NCBI GenBank assembly: GCA_017861495.1
Contig: JAGFXW010000178.1
Coordinates: forward strand, 1 to 5,328
DNA from: Bacillota bacterium
GTDB taxonomy: Bacteria > Bacillota_C > Negativicutes > CTSoil-072
DNA: 5,328 bases
Direction: 5' to 3'
The translations under genes and the position numbers were made by a program. Of this stretch, positions 1 to 5,328 are shown in pieces. The notes under the pieces were generated by a model that was not told where the DNA came from, did no database searches, and saw only the letters and a program-made list of their open reading frames with translations. Within the stretch, counting starts at the first letter, position 1, and the number at the start of each line of letters is the position of its first letter.

Positions 1-1
1 C

Positions 2-691
2 TGCGATGCCTGGCTTGATGAGCAGTTTCAGATGGCTGCCCAAGCTGCGCTGGGTGTGTCTGACCGTATTCTTTGGTCCGGTTCTGCGGGGTTGGCCGAG
101 TGCTTGCCGCAGTTATTGGTCCTGAACGGTGAACCGAAAATCTCCAAGCCGATATTGGTCGTTGCGGGCAGTGTGAGTGCTGTGACGCACAGACAGATTA
201 AATTGCTTCTGGACAGCGGTTTTGAATTGATCGAGGTCCAGGCGGCCGATTGTTTTTCCGAACACGAAAATTTCCTGCGGCCGTATATCCGTGCGGTACT
301 TGCCATTATGGCGCAAGGAAAAAATGTTGTACTTGCTTCTGGGTATCAAAGTGAAGCCGTAGAACAGACCAAAAAAGTAGGCGCAAAACTGGGCATGTCT
401 TCGGTTCAGATCAGCGAAGCTGTTGCTCAGATTCTTGGTTTGATAGGAGCTGCTATTCTGCGTCAGCAGGAAGTTGCCAGCGTGATCCTTACCGGCGGCG
501 ATACCGCTGCGGCTGTGTGCAAGGAACTTGGCGTGGTCGGTATCCGCGTTCTTGAAGAATTGGCGCCGGCGATACCGCTGGGCGAAATGAAAACGGCGGA
601 AGGGAAAACGTTGCGCGTGATTACCAAAGCAGGCGCGTTCGGCAGCCCGGATGTTTTGCTTAAAATTGCCAAACGGCTTCGGAAACGATAA
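2..691 (+). CDS. Four-carbon acid-sugar kinase, DUF1537 family, C-terminal part (5' end outside window)
   Basis: The reading frame is open to the left edge (first full codon at base 2), so the internal ATG at 32 is not the real start. About 229 residues are visible; family members are roughly 400-430, so the N-terminal substrate-binding domain is missing from view. Visible family signatures are the inter-domain GSAGLAE (about 80-100), the VVAGSVSAVT strand-loop (about 158-187), the nucleotide-binding LTGGDTAAAV (about 488-517) and the near-terminal TKAGAFGS (about 623-646). DUF1537 proteins are cytosolic ATP-dependent kinases that phosphorylate the 4-OH of C4 sugar acids such as D-threonate, D-erythronate or 3-oxo-tetronates. 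The next gene, 23 bp downstream, is a PdxA2-type dehydrogenase; that pairing is the known D-threonate/D-erythronate arrangement (DtnK or DenK type). Family assignment is secure; substrate is inferred from the neighbour. Confidence 0.92.
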   Translation, partial: CDAWLDEQFQMAAQAALGVSDRILWSGSAGLAECLPQLLVLNGEPKISKPILVVAGSVSAVTHRQIKLLLDSGFELIEVQAADCFSEHENFLRPYIRAVLAIMAQGKNVVLASGYQSEAVEQTKKVGAKLGMSSVQISEAVAQILGLIGAAILRQQEVASVILTGGDTAAAVCKELGVVGIRVLEELAPAIPLGEMKTAEGKTLRVITKAGAFGSPDVLLKIAKRLRKR

Positions 692-714
692 CGGTTTATT
701 AAGGAGAGTTATAC

Positions 715-1713
715 ATGATGAGACCAATTATTGCTATTACTATGGGAGATGCTACCGGGGCCGGCCCGGAGATTATCGTAAAATCCCTGAACGACAAAGC
801 AATTTATGAAATTTGCCGACCGCTGATTATCGGCGATAAAAAAATTATGGAACGGGCTGCTAAGATTGTTAATATTCCCATGCAGTTCCGGCCGATTCAA
901 GAGGTTGAAGAAAGCCAATTTGCGTTTGGTACGGTTGACATTATCGATTTCGATAATCTGCCGGCGAATCTTCCTTTTGCCACGATTGACGGCCGGGCCG
1001 GCAAGGCGGCGTACGAATACATTGAAAAGGCTGTTTCCTTGGCAATGGCGGGAAAAATTGATGCGATCGCTACATCGGCATTGCATAAGGAGGCATTGAG
1101 CATAGGCGGATATCCATTCCCAGGCCATACAGAAATTTTGGCCCATCTCTCAGGAACTCAGGATTATTCGATGATGTTGGCGGGTGGCCCGTTGCGTGTA
1201 ATTCATGTCTCTACGCATACTTCCTTGCGTAAAGCCTGTGATCGGGTGAAAAAGGACCGCGTTTTGAAAGTAATTCAACTGGCCGATAAAGCAGTTCGTG
1301 AATTAGGGATCGCCCAACCGCGGATCGCCGTGGCCGGATTGAACCCGCATGCCGGTGAAGGCGGATTGTTTGGCGACGAAGAAATCAAAGAAATCATTCC
1401 GGCTGTTGAAGAGGCGAAGAAACAAGGGATCAATGTGACAGGACCTATTGCTCCTGATACAGTATTTTATCGGGCGGCTCTGAAAGGCGAATTTGATATC
1501 GTAGTAGTTATGTACCATGACCAAGGCCATATTCCGTTGAAAGTGTTGGGCTTCGAGGAAGGGGTAAATATTACCGTTGGACTGCCATTTATCCGGACAT
1601 CGGTTGACCACGGGACCGCATTCGATAAGGCCGGCAAAGGCACTGCGGACAGCCGGAGCATGACGGCTGCCCTTGAATATGCGGCTCGAATGGCTGGAAA
1701 CGCCCACAAGTAA
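715..1713 (+). CDS. pdxA2: PdxA2-type 4-phospho-D-threonate / 4-phospho-D-erythronate 3-dehydrogenase
   Basis: 332 residues, the normal PdxA length. Two ATGs stand in tandem (715, 718); AAGGAG at 701-706 lies 8 nt before the first, which is therefore preferred. Family marks: N-terminal ITMGDATGAGPEI (8-20), GHTEIL (137-142), and three histidines in the contexts of the divalent-metal ligands of E. coli PdxA (H166, H211, H266): H168 in STHTS, H212 in GLNPHAGEGG and H268 in MYHDQGH. DHGTAFD (298-304) is also typical. PdxA proper oxidises 4-phosphohydroxythreonine in vitamin B6 synthesis; PdxA2 paralogues beside DUF1537 kinases oxidise C4 acid 4-phosphates with NAD, and the 3-keto product loses CO2 to give dihydroxyacetone phosphate. 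The kinase neighbour and absence of other B6 genes favour the catabolic role. The substrate loop reads TSALHKEAL rather than the TGPVHK type of E. coli PdxA. A role in B6 synthesis cannot be excluded from sequence alone. Confidence 0.92.
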   Translation: MMRPIIAITMGDATGAGPEIIVKSLNDKAIYEICRPLIIGDKKIMERAAKIVNIPMQFRPIQEVEESQFAFGTVDIIDFDNLPANLPFATIDGRAGKAAYEYIEKAVSLAMAGKIDAIATSALHKEALSIGGYPFPGHTEILAHLSGTQDYSMMLAGGPLRVIHVSTHTSLRKACDRVKKDRVLKVIQLADKAVRELGIAQPRIAVAGLNPHAGEGGLFGDEEIKEIIPAVEEAKKQGINVTGPIAPDTVFYRAALKGEFDIVVVMYHDQGHIPLKVLGFEEGVNITVGLPFIRTSVDHGTAFDKAGKGTADSRSMTAALEYAARMAGNAHK

Positions 1714-1914
1714 TTTTTAGCTATAGAATAATCGAATCCCATTGACTACTGATGCAGATGATATGAAGTAACTGAAGGTTCTAGGGAATTAACGTTCCTT
1801 GGAACCTTTAGATATAAACCTTGTATAAATCGTAATTCTTACTATTCCTGATTGATTTTTTGCGAGGGTTGTCAAAAGAAGAAGAAAATAGCAATGTGAA
1901 AGGATGATTATTTT
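1714..1914 (+). promoter_or_regulatory. Intergenic region between pdxA2 and larA, possible start of a second transcript
   Basis: 201 bp with no coding signal, much longer than the 23-bp gap before pdxA2. It contains a 14-bp hairpin (listed separately) and AT-rich sequence after it. The best promoter guess is TTGGAA at 1799-1804 with TATAAA at 1824-1829, but the 19-bp spacer is long and the -35 matches only 4 of 6 bases and lies inside the hairpin arm. An alternative TTGACT at 1742-1747 has no well-spaced -10. A moderate Shine-Dalgarno (AAAGGA, 1899-1904) serves the LarA gene 10 nt downstream. No sigma-54 site was recognised. Whether larA has its own promoter is undecided. Confidence 0.35.
1775..1808 (+). 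other. 14-bp RNA hairpin downstream of pdxA2, without a U-tract
   Basis: AAGGTTCTAGGGAA (1775-1788) pairs along its full length with TTCCTTGGAACCTT (1795-1808) around a 6-nt TTAACG loop. Two of the 14 pairs are G-U in + strand RNA (G1784 with T1799, T1781 with G1802 or their neighbours in register); on the - strand the same positions would be A-C mismatches. The structure therefore suits + strand RNA rather than a symmetric protein-binding palindrome. The following sequence (TTAGATATAAACC) has no T-run, so it is not a standard intrinsic terminator. It could protect the 3' end of the kinase-pdxA2 message, act as a weak or factor-assisted terminator, or mark a processing site. Confidence 0.6.
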
Positions 1915-3192
1915 ATGGAAGAAGTCATTGTATCATTACCGTACGGTGAGAAAACTGTGGAGATTGCTGTTCCTCAAAGTAATCTTATTGGCGTTTATTC
2001 ACCCCAAAATGTTGAACCGGTAACCGATATTAAACAAGAAGTAATTAGAGCGCTCAGCCAGCCGATCGGGACCAAACCATTGCGTGAATTGGTAGCCGGT
2101 GCACAAACAGTCGTTATTGTAGCGGATGACAATACCCGGTTGACGCCAACAGATAAGATCATTCCTGTTCTGTTGGATGAGATGAACGCGGCAGGGATTG
2201 CTGATGAACAGATCACCATCGTTATTGCGCTGGGAACCCACCGGTTTATGACGGACGAGGAGATTGTCATTAAATTTGGTGAAGCAGTAGTGAAACGGGT
2301 CAAAATAAAGAACCATGACTTCAAAAACCCGGATGCGCTTGTTGACCTGGGAAAAACGCCAAATGGAACGAGTGTCTGGGTCAATAAGGAAACGTACGAA
2401 GCGGATTTTAAAATTGGCATTGGCAGCATCGTTCCACACCATATTCCGGGCTTTTCCGGAGGGGCCAAAATCGTTCAACCGGGGATTTCCGGCGAACACA
2501 CGACGGCGGAAACCCATCTGCTTAGTGTACGGTCGCCGCGTTCCTATCTGGGCGTAGAAGATAATCCGGTCCGTCAGGAATTGAACAGCATCGCGGGGAA
2601 AATTGGGATGCATACCATTTTTAATACGGTTCTCAATCGTCATGGAGAAGTCGTGGGTGCCTTCTTTGGTGATTTAGTGGAAGCTTTTCATGTGGGCGTT
2701 GGTTTGTCGCGTGAGGTGTACGCGGTTGAAATTCCGGAAGCGGCAGATATCGTAATTTCCAGTTCCCATCCGTGCGATATCGAATTTTGGCAAGCGCATA
2801 AAACGTTGTATCCTTCCGATCTGGCAGTTAAAGCCGGCGGGACGATTATTATTGCGACTCCTTGTTATGAAGGCGTTGCCGTTACCCACTCCGAGATGGT
2901 CGATATTACTTGTCATTCGTCGACCTGTATGAAGCAAATGGTAGCCGATAAAGAAGTGCATGATGAAGTAGCGGCTGCACTGGCTATTGCCTGGGCGCAG
3001 GTCAAAGAGCGGGAAGATGTTTACTTTGTTTCCGATGGGATTTCACCGGAAGAAACGGAAAAATTGGGCTTTACGCCGTTTAGCTCGGTGCAGGAGGCGC
3101 TGGATGCAGCGTTTGCCAAACAAGGGAAAAATGCCAAAGTTACTGTGCTGACACATGCGCCGGATATGTTACCGATCATCAAAAATAAATAA
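1915..3192 (+). CDS. larA: LarA-family nickel-pincer-nucleotide racemase/epimerase of a 2-hydroxy acid
   Basis: 425 residues, the usual LarA length (DUF2088 N-terminal domain plus C-terminal domain). Key residues of Lactiplantibacillus plantarum lactate racemase are all found at nearly the same numbers: D72 and R75 in DDNTRLTP (71-78), H109 in GTHR (family H108), H175 in PHHIPGFSGGAK (family H174), K185 in the same motif (family K184, which bonds the cofactor), H201 in AETHLLS (family nickel ligand H200), and Q293/K296 in FWQAHK (family Q295/K298). An active nickel-pincer enzyme that inverts C2 of a 2-hydroxy acid by hydride transfer is expected. The substrate is not readable: LarA homologues include lactate racemases but also enzymes for other hydroxy acids and D-gluconate. 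Sugar-acid genes on both sides argue for a sugar acid. Start: ATG 1915, 10 nt after AGGA. Cofactor genes larB, larC and larE are not in the window and must be elsewhere. Confidence 0.93.
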   Translation: MEEVIVSLPYGEKTVEIAVPQSNLIGVYSPQNVEPVTDIKQEVIRALSQPIGTKPLRELVAGAQTVVIVADDNTRLTPTDKIIPVLLDEMNAAGIADEQITIVIALGTHRFMTDEEIVIKFGEAVVKRVKIKNHDFKNPDALVDLGKTPNGTSVWVNKETYEADFKIGIGSIVPHHIPGFSGGAKIVQPGISGEHTTAETHLLSVRSPRSYLGVEDNPVRQELNSIAGKIGMHTIFNTVLNRHGEVVGAFFGDLVEAFHVGVGLSREVYAVEIPEAADIVISSSHPCDIEFWQAHKTLYPSDLAVKAGGTIIIATPCYEGVAVTHSEMVDITCHSSTCMKQMVADKEVHDEVAAALAIAWAQVKEREDVYFVSDGISPEETEKLGFTPFSSVQEALDAAFAKQGKNAKVTVLTHAPDMLPIIKNK

Positions 3193-3212
3193 TTTTGGGC
3201 AAGACAAAGGGG

Positions 3213-3223
3213 TAAATTTATTT
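3213..3223 (+). repeat. 11-bp direct repeat, copy 1 (TAAATTTATTT)
   Basis: Exact match to 3289-3299, start-to-start distance 76 bp, one copy on each side of the leader hairpin. AT-rich, so chance similarity is possible, but the symmetric placement around the stem is notable. Confidence 0.6.
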
Positions 3224-3242
3224 GCTCTGCGTTCGTTTTGCA

Positions 3243-3277
3243 TCCCATGCTCCTCGGTTCGAACCGGGGGCATGGGA
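3243..3277 (+). other. GC-rich RNA hairpin in the dehydratase leader
   Basis: TCCCATGC (3243-3250) pairs with GCATGGGA (3270-3277). The stem continues through T3251-G3269, two C-G pairs and T3254-G3266, skips C3255 as a bulge, and is topped by GGT/ACC around a TCGA loop; the tip is the perfect 10-bp palindrome GGTTCGAACC (3256-3265). Two G-U pairs favour + strand RNA. No T-run follows directly (ACATGTGAAAGAT), so it is not a standard terminator. The tip resembles a tRNA T-arm loop (TTCGAAC), but there is no D-arm or anticodon arm, so it is not a tRNA gene. Confidence 0.7.
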
Positions 3278-3288
3278 CATGTGAAAGA

Positions 3289-3299
3289 TAAATTTATTT
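3289..3299 (+). repeat. 11-bp direct repeat, copy 2 (TAAATTTATTT)
   Basis: Identical to 3213-3223. It lies just before the ribosome binding site of the dehydratase gene; pairing of its TAAATTTA part with copy 1 would bring the hairpin close to the start site but would leave the Shine-Dalgarno itself free. Confidence 0.6.
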
Positions 3300-3302
3300 T
3301 AT

Positions 3303-3310
3303 GAGGAGGT
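3303..3310 (+). promoter_or_regulatory. Strong Shine-Dalgarno of the dehydratase gene (GAGGAGGT)
   Basis: GAGGAGGT matches the 16S rRNA 3' tail almost completely and stands 7 nt before ATG 3318. It fixes that start codon. The ATG at 3301 overlaps the site and is out of frame, so it is not a start of this gene. Confidence 0.85.
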
Positions 3311-3317
3311 CTTCAAC

Positions 3318-5048
3318 ATGAGTTGTAATTGTGGTCGGAGCCAATCCTTGCGGAAAGTGAATTATCAGGGGGACGGTTTGCGGGCTGGAACGCTATGGGA
3401 TCAGTGTGACCTTGGCAAATTGCAAATTTTGATTGATACTGCTCATGGTGACAGTCATCCGGGAAGTGTTCATTTGGGGAAATTGGCCGAAGAAGCAAAA
3501 TTGTCGGTGTATGAGGCACAGGGAAAACCGGCGCTCTATTCTGTGACCGATATTTGCGACGGAATTGCCATGGCGCATGATGGAATGAACTATTCGCTGG
3601 TAAGCCGGGAAATCATGTCCTACATGTACGAAATCCATGCACTGGCATCGCCGTATGATGGTGCGGTCTTCATGTCATCCTGTGACAAATCGGTCCCTGC
3701 CCAACTGATGACCATGCTGCGGATCGATATGCCGTCTATTCATGTTTGCGGCGGTTCGATGCTGAGCGGACCCAGCTTTATGTCGTCTGAGATTTTGTAT
3801 GGTGCTGGAGATAAATATGCTAAGGGCGAAATCAGCGACAATGAATTAATGTATTACTCCATGAATTGTTGTCCGAGTGCCGGCGCCTGTCAATTCATCG
3901 GTACAGCCAGTACCATGCAATCAATGTCCGAAGCATTAGGGTTATCTCTGCCGGGCGGTGCGTTAGCTCCTGCGTACACTGCTCACATCACCCGCTATGC
4001 CCGGGCCGCCGGTCGTCAGGTGATTGAGAACGTGAAAAATTGCCTAAGGCCGCGACAATTTATCACGAAAAAGAATTTCCTCAATGCAATGATGGTTCAT
4101 TCGGCAATTGGCGGTTCAACGAATGCCTTGCTGCATCTGCCGGCGATCGCCCGGGAGATTGGCATTGAAATCACGCCGCAGGATTTTGACCGGATTAACC
4201 GGGAGATACCGGTACTGGTCAGCCTGAAAACCGGCGGAGAATGGCCGACGGATATCTTCTGGTATGCGGGCGGCATTCCGGGTATTATGCGTCAACTGAA
4301 AGATTTGCTGCACTTAGATGTTATGACCGTTACAGGAAAAACGCTAGGCGAAAACCTGGATAATTTGGAAGCGGCCGGTTGGTTCCATGAAGCGAACAGC
4401 TATTTGGCCAATTATAAATTGTCGGCATCCGAAATCATCACAACGCGGCAAAAACCGACCAAACCGCAAGGAAACCTCAAAATATTGAGCGGAAACCTGG
4501 CTCCGGAAGGCGCAGTCATCAAAATGTCCGGTGTCGATGAAGCAATTCAAAACTTTACCGGCAACGCCCGTGTCTTTGATTCGGAAGAAGAGGCGGTTGC
4601 TGAATTACTGAATGGCGGCATTCAACCGCACAGCGCCGTCTTCATCCGGTTTGAAGGCCCACGTGGCTCCGGCATGCCGGAAATGTTGCGCACTACCGAG
4701 GCGCTGTGGAATATGCATGAATTGTCGAAGAGTGTGGCCTTGTTTACGGACGGCCGCTTCTCCGGCGCAACCCGGGGACCGGCGGTGGGACACATCAGCC
4801 CGGAAGCGGCTGAGGGCGGACCGATTGCGTATATCGAGGACGGCGATATCATTAAAATGGATGTAGCTGCCCGGAAACTTGATATCGTGGGGCTCAAAGG
4901 CCAGCCTGCTTCGGCCGAAGAAGTCGCTAAGGTTTTTGCAGAACGTAAGGCCGTGAAGAAACTGCCAATTAAGGAAGCATCACCAGTTGTCCGGTTGTAC
5001 CGGAAGCTTGCGATTGGCTGCAATAAGGGTGGCGGCTTGGACGTTTGA
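3318..5048 (+). CDS. IlvD/Edd-family sugar-acid dehydratase, variant iron-sulfur ligands
   Basis: 576 residues, typical for IlvD/Edd (550-620). The family dehydrates 2,3-dihydroxy acids to 2-keto-3-deoxy acids with an Fe-S cluster and Mg. Visible: DICDGIAMAHDGMNYSL (78-94; D81 fits the Mg ligand), SCDKSVPAQ (121-129; cluster C122 and K124, the lysine carbamylated in L-arabinonate dehydratase), CPSAGACQFIGTASTM (185-200; cluster C191), GGSTNALLHLPAIA (265-278), MTVTGKTLGENL (336-347), LAPEGAVIK (394-402), GSGMPEM (450-456) and TDGRFSGAT (477-485; S482 fits the catalytic serine). The usual first cluster cysteine, in PCNxHL, is absent: here HPGSVHL (47-53). Extra cysteines include C80, the CC pair 184-185 and C3/C5 at the N-terminus. 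As far as memory of it allows, E. coli YjhG (xylonate dehydratase type) shares the missing cysteine and the CDG motif. A C4-C6 aldonate is the likely substrate; branched-chain amino-acid synthesis is unlikely here. Confidence 0.9.
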   Translation: MSCNCGRSQSLRKVNYQGDGLRAGTLWDQCDLGKLQILIDTAHGDSHPGSVHLGKLAEEAKLSVYEAQGKPALYSVTDICDGIAMAHDGMNYSLVSREIMSYMYEIHALASPYDGAVFMSSCDKSVPAQLMTMLRIDMPSIHVCGGSMLSGPSFMSSEILYGAGDKYAKGEISDNELMYYSMNCCPSAGACQFIGTASTMQSMSEALGLSLPGGALAPAYTAHITRYARAAGRQVIENVKNCLRPRQFITKKNFLNAMMVHSAIGGSTNALLHLPAIAREIGIEITPQDFDRINREIPVLVSLKTGGEWPTDIFWYAGGIPGIMRQLKDLLHLDVMTVTGKTLGENLDNLEAAGWFHEANSYLANYKLSASEIITTRQKPTKPQGNLKILSGNLAPEGAVIKMSGVDEAIQNFTGNARVFDSEEEAVAELLNGGIQPHSAVFIRFEGPRGSGMPEMLRTTEALWNMHELSKSVALFTDGRFSGATRGPAVGHISPEAAEGGPIAYIEDGDIIKMDVAARKLDIVGLKGQPASAEEVAKVFAERKAVKKLPIKEASPVVRLYRKLAIGCNKGGGLDV

Positions 5049-5124
5049 TAAAAATAAGCTTGTTCAGACGGAATTTTAGCGCCGTTTGATCAGGAGCGCT
5101 TCGAATTATATCTCAAAAAACAGA

Positions 5125-5168
5125 TGATTCAGATGGGGCTTGGCCCCATCTGAATCACGTCTTTTTTT
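5125..5168 (+). terminator. Intrinsic terminator of the dehydratase gene, possibly bidirectional
   Basis: TGATTCAGATGGGGC (5125-5139) and GCCCCATCTGAATCA (5143-5157) form a perfect 15-bp stem with a TTG apex (or a 5-nt CTTGG loop), followed after CGTC by seven Ts (5162-5168). It starts 76 nt after the dehydratase stop codon. An A-run at 5115-5120 on the other side would give a U-tract on the - strand, so it may also stop transcription coming from the right. Confidence 0.93.
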
Positions 5169-5181
5169 CTAGGCTGTGGTA

Positions 5182-5205
5182 TATTATTATTATTATTATT
5201 ATTAT
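5182..5205. repeat. (TAT)8 trinucleotide microsatellite
   Basis: Eight uninterrupted TAT units (equally readable as ATT or TTA). It lies between the terminator and the inverted-repeat region, just upstream of a possible -35. Uninterrupted tracts of this kind can change length by slipped-strand replication; in this position that would shift spacing or UP-element-like AT content rather than a reading frame. Confidence 0.95.
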
Positions 5206-5207
5206 GT

Positions 5208-5238
5208 TTGCAATACAGCGAACCGGGGATAATATAAG
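5208..5238 (+). promoter_or_regulatory. Possible sigma-A promoter for a gene to the right
   Basis: TTGCAA (5208-5213) could be a -35 with TAATAT (5230-5235, 16-bp spacer) or TATAAG (5233-5238, 19-bp spacer) as -10. Matches are partial (4/6 and 4-5/6), but an AT-rich (TAT)8 tract directly upstream and a terminator before that make this a sensible promoter site. If used, transcription would begin near 5245 and the left arm of the outer inverted repeat (5224-5230) would not be in the RNA. Confidence 0.3.
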
Positions 5239-5323
5239 TGAGCCTTAGGTTCGGAGGGGGTTATTGCCCCCGCCGAACCCTTAGAGCGAACTTAGTTCGA
5301 GTGTTATAGCCTGTTGATCCCCG
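5224..5323 (+). other. Nested inverted repeats, candidate structured RNA or leader
   Basis: The outer arms CGGGGAT (5224-5230) and ATCCCCG (5317-5323) are exact complements; inside them TATAA (5233-5237) matches TTATA (5304-5308). Two hairpins are enclosed: GGTTCGG (5248-5254) with CCGAACC (5273-5279), continuing after one A-G mismatch as GGGGG/CCCCC around a TTATTG loop; and CGAAC (5287-5291) with GTTCG (5295-5299) around TTA. Together they can form a closed multi-branch fold. No known riboswitch, tRNA, tmRNA or ribozyme consensus was recognised. It could equally be the end of a small mobile element or an attenuator; the right edge cuts off what follows. Confidence 0.45.
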
Positions 5324-5328
5324 ACCTA

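Larger units (their letters stand above)
3193..3317 (+). promoter_or_regulatory. Structured leader between larA and the dehydratase gene
   Basis: 125 bp without coding signal. It holds a strong hairpin at 3243-3277 bracketed by two identical copies of TAAATTTATTT, and ends in a near-perfect Shine-Dalgarno. The first 8 bases of each copy (TAAATTTA) are self-complementary, so the two copies could also pair with each other and close a larger loop around the hairpin. No convincing sigma-A promoter was found, so the dehydratase is probably read through from larA, with the structure working in the transcript (message segmenting, attenuation or stability). The mechanism is inference; the repeats and stem are directly visible. 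Confidence 0.5.
5049..5328. other. Gene-free 3' region: terminator, microsatellite, nested inverted repeats
   Basis: 280 bp with no supportable coding sequence on either strand. In order it contains an AT-rich stretch with only weak 5-bp pairings (5049-5114), a strong terminator (5125-5168), a (TAT)8 tract (5182-5205), a possible promoter (5208-5238) and a set of inverted repeats to the window edge (5224-5323). The only ATG-led frame at the microsatellite end (5204-5248) has 14 codons and no ribosome binding site. The next gene, if any, starts beyond the window. Confidence 0.7.

Noticed and set aside
32..34. ATG at 32 as start of the kinase gene
   Set aside because: The frame continues upstream to the window edge, no Shine-Dalgarno precedes it, and the protein would lack its whole N-terminal domain.
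113..727. Open frame on the - strand (204 codons) across the kinase gene
   Set aside because: Composition is low in recognisable domains and it is antisense to conserved DUF1537 motifs; it is a shadow frame.
1999..2643. Long open frame on the - strand (214 codons) inside the LarA gene
   Set aside because: It lies wholly antisense to a gene with strong family motifs, shows no recognisable motif and has no ribosome binding site of its own; it is a shadow frame.
3243..3277. tRNA or tRNA fragment suggested by the GGTTCGAACC loop and a 7-bp outer stem
   Set aside because: No D-arm, anticodon arm or variable loop is present, and the T-stem has a mismatch; only a minihelix-like hairpin remains.
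3318..5048. Assignment of the dehydratase as biosynthetic IlvD (branched-chain amino acids)
   Set aside because: The canonical first Fe-S cysteine is absent, and the neighbours are sugar-acid genes with no ilv or leu genes.
5204..5248. 14-codon leader peptide starting at the end of the (TAT)8 tract
   Set aside because: No ribosome binding site, and it overlaps the candidate -35/-10 region; no amino-acid bias that would suggest attenuation.
5182..5323. CRISPR array
   Set aside because: The repeats are a trinucleotide tract and inverted stems; there is no regular repeat-spacer pattern.

Overview
The window holds part of a sugar-acid (aldonic acid) catabolic locus, all on the + strand. In order: the C-terminal half of a DUF1537-family four-carbon acid-sugar kinase (cut by the left edge), a PdxA2-type 4-phospho-D-threonate/erythronate dehydrogenase, a LarA-family nickel-pincer racemase/epimerase, and an IlvD/Edd-family dehydratase. 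A strong intrinsic terminator closes the group. After it come a (TAT)8 microsatellite and a run of nested inverted repeats that reaches the right edge.

The organism looks like an anaerobic, Firmicutes-type bacterium. The reasons are strong AGGAGG-type ribosome binding sites, a classic hairpin-plus-U-tract terminator, moderate GC, and a gene set (LarA, DUF1537 kinase, PdxA2, IlvD/Edd dehydratase) frequent in Clostridia and Negativicutes. This is inference; nothing in the window fixes the species.

Layout: 2-691 kinase (partial) and 715-1713 pdxA2 are 23 bp apart and are very probably co-transcribed. A 201-bp gap (1714-1914) carries a 14-bp hairpin whose G-U pairs favour + strand RNA. 1915-3192 is larA-like. 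A 125-bp gap (3193-3317) holds a strong hairpin flanked by two copies of an 11-bp direct repeat, then a perfect Shine-Dalgarno. 3318-5048 is the dehydratase. 5049-5328 has no gene: terminator, microsatellite, then a structured tail that may be the promoter/leader of a gene beyond the window.

How the genes may work together: DUF1537 kinases and PdxA2 are known to turn D-threonate or D-erythronate into the 4-phosphate, then by oxidation and decarboxylation into dihydroxyacetone phosphate. D-threonate and D-erythronate differ only at C2, and LarA enzymes invert the C2 carbon of 2-hydroxy acids. The LarA homologue could therefore be a C2 epimerase feeding the kinase, or could act on a C5/C6 aldonate used by the dehydratase. 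The dehydratase lacks the first canonical iron-sulfur cysteine but has a Cys-Asp-Gly motif nearby, which places it in an unusual branch of its family. No transporter, regulator or nickel-pincer cofactor genes (larB, larC, larE) lie in the window.
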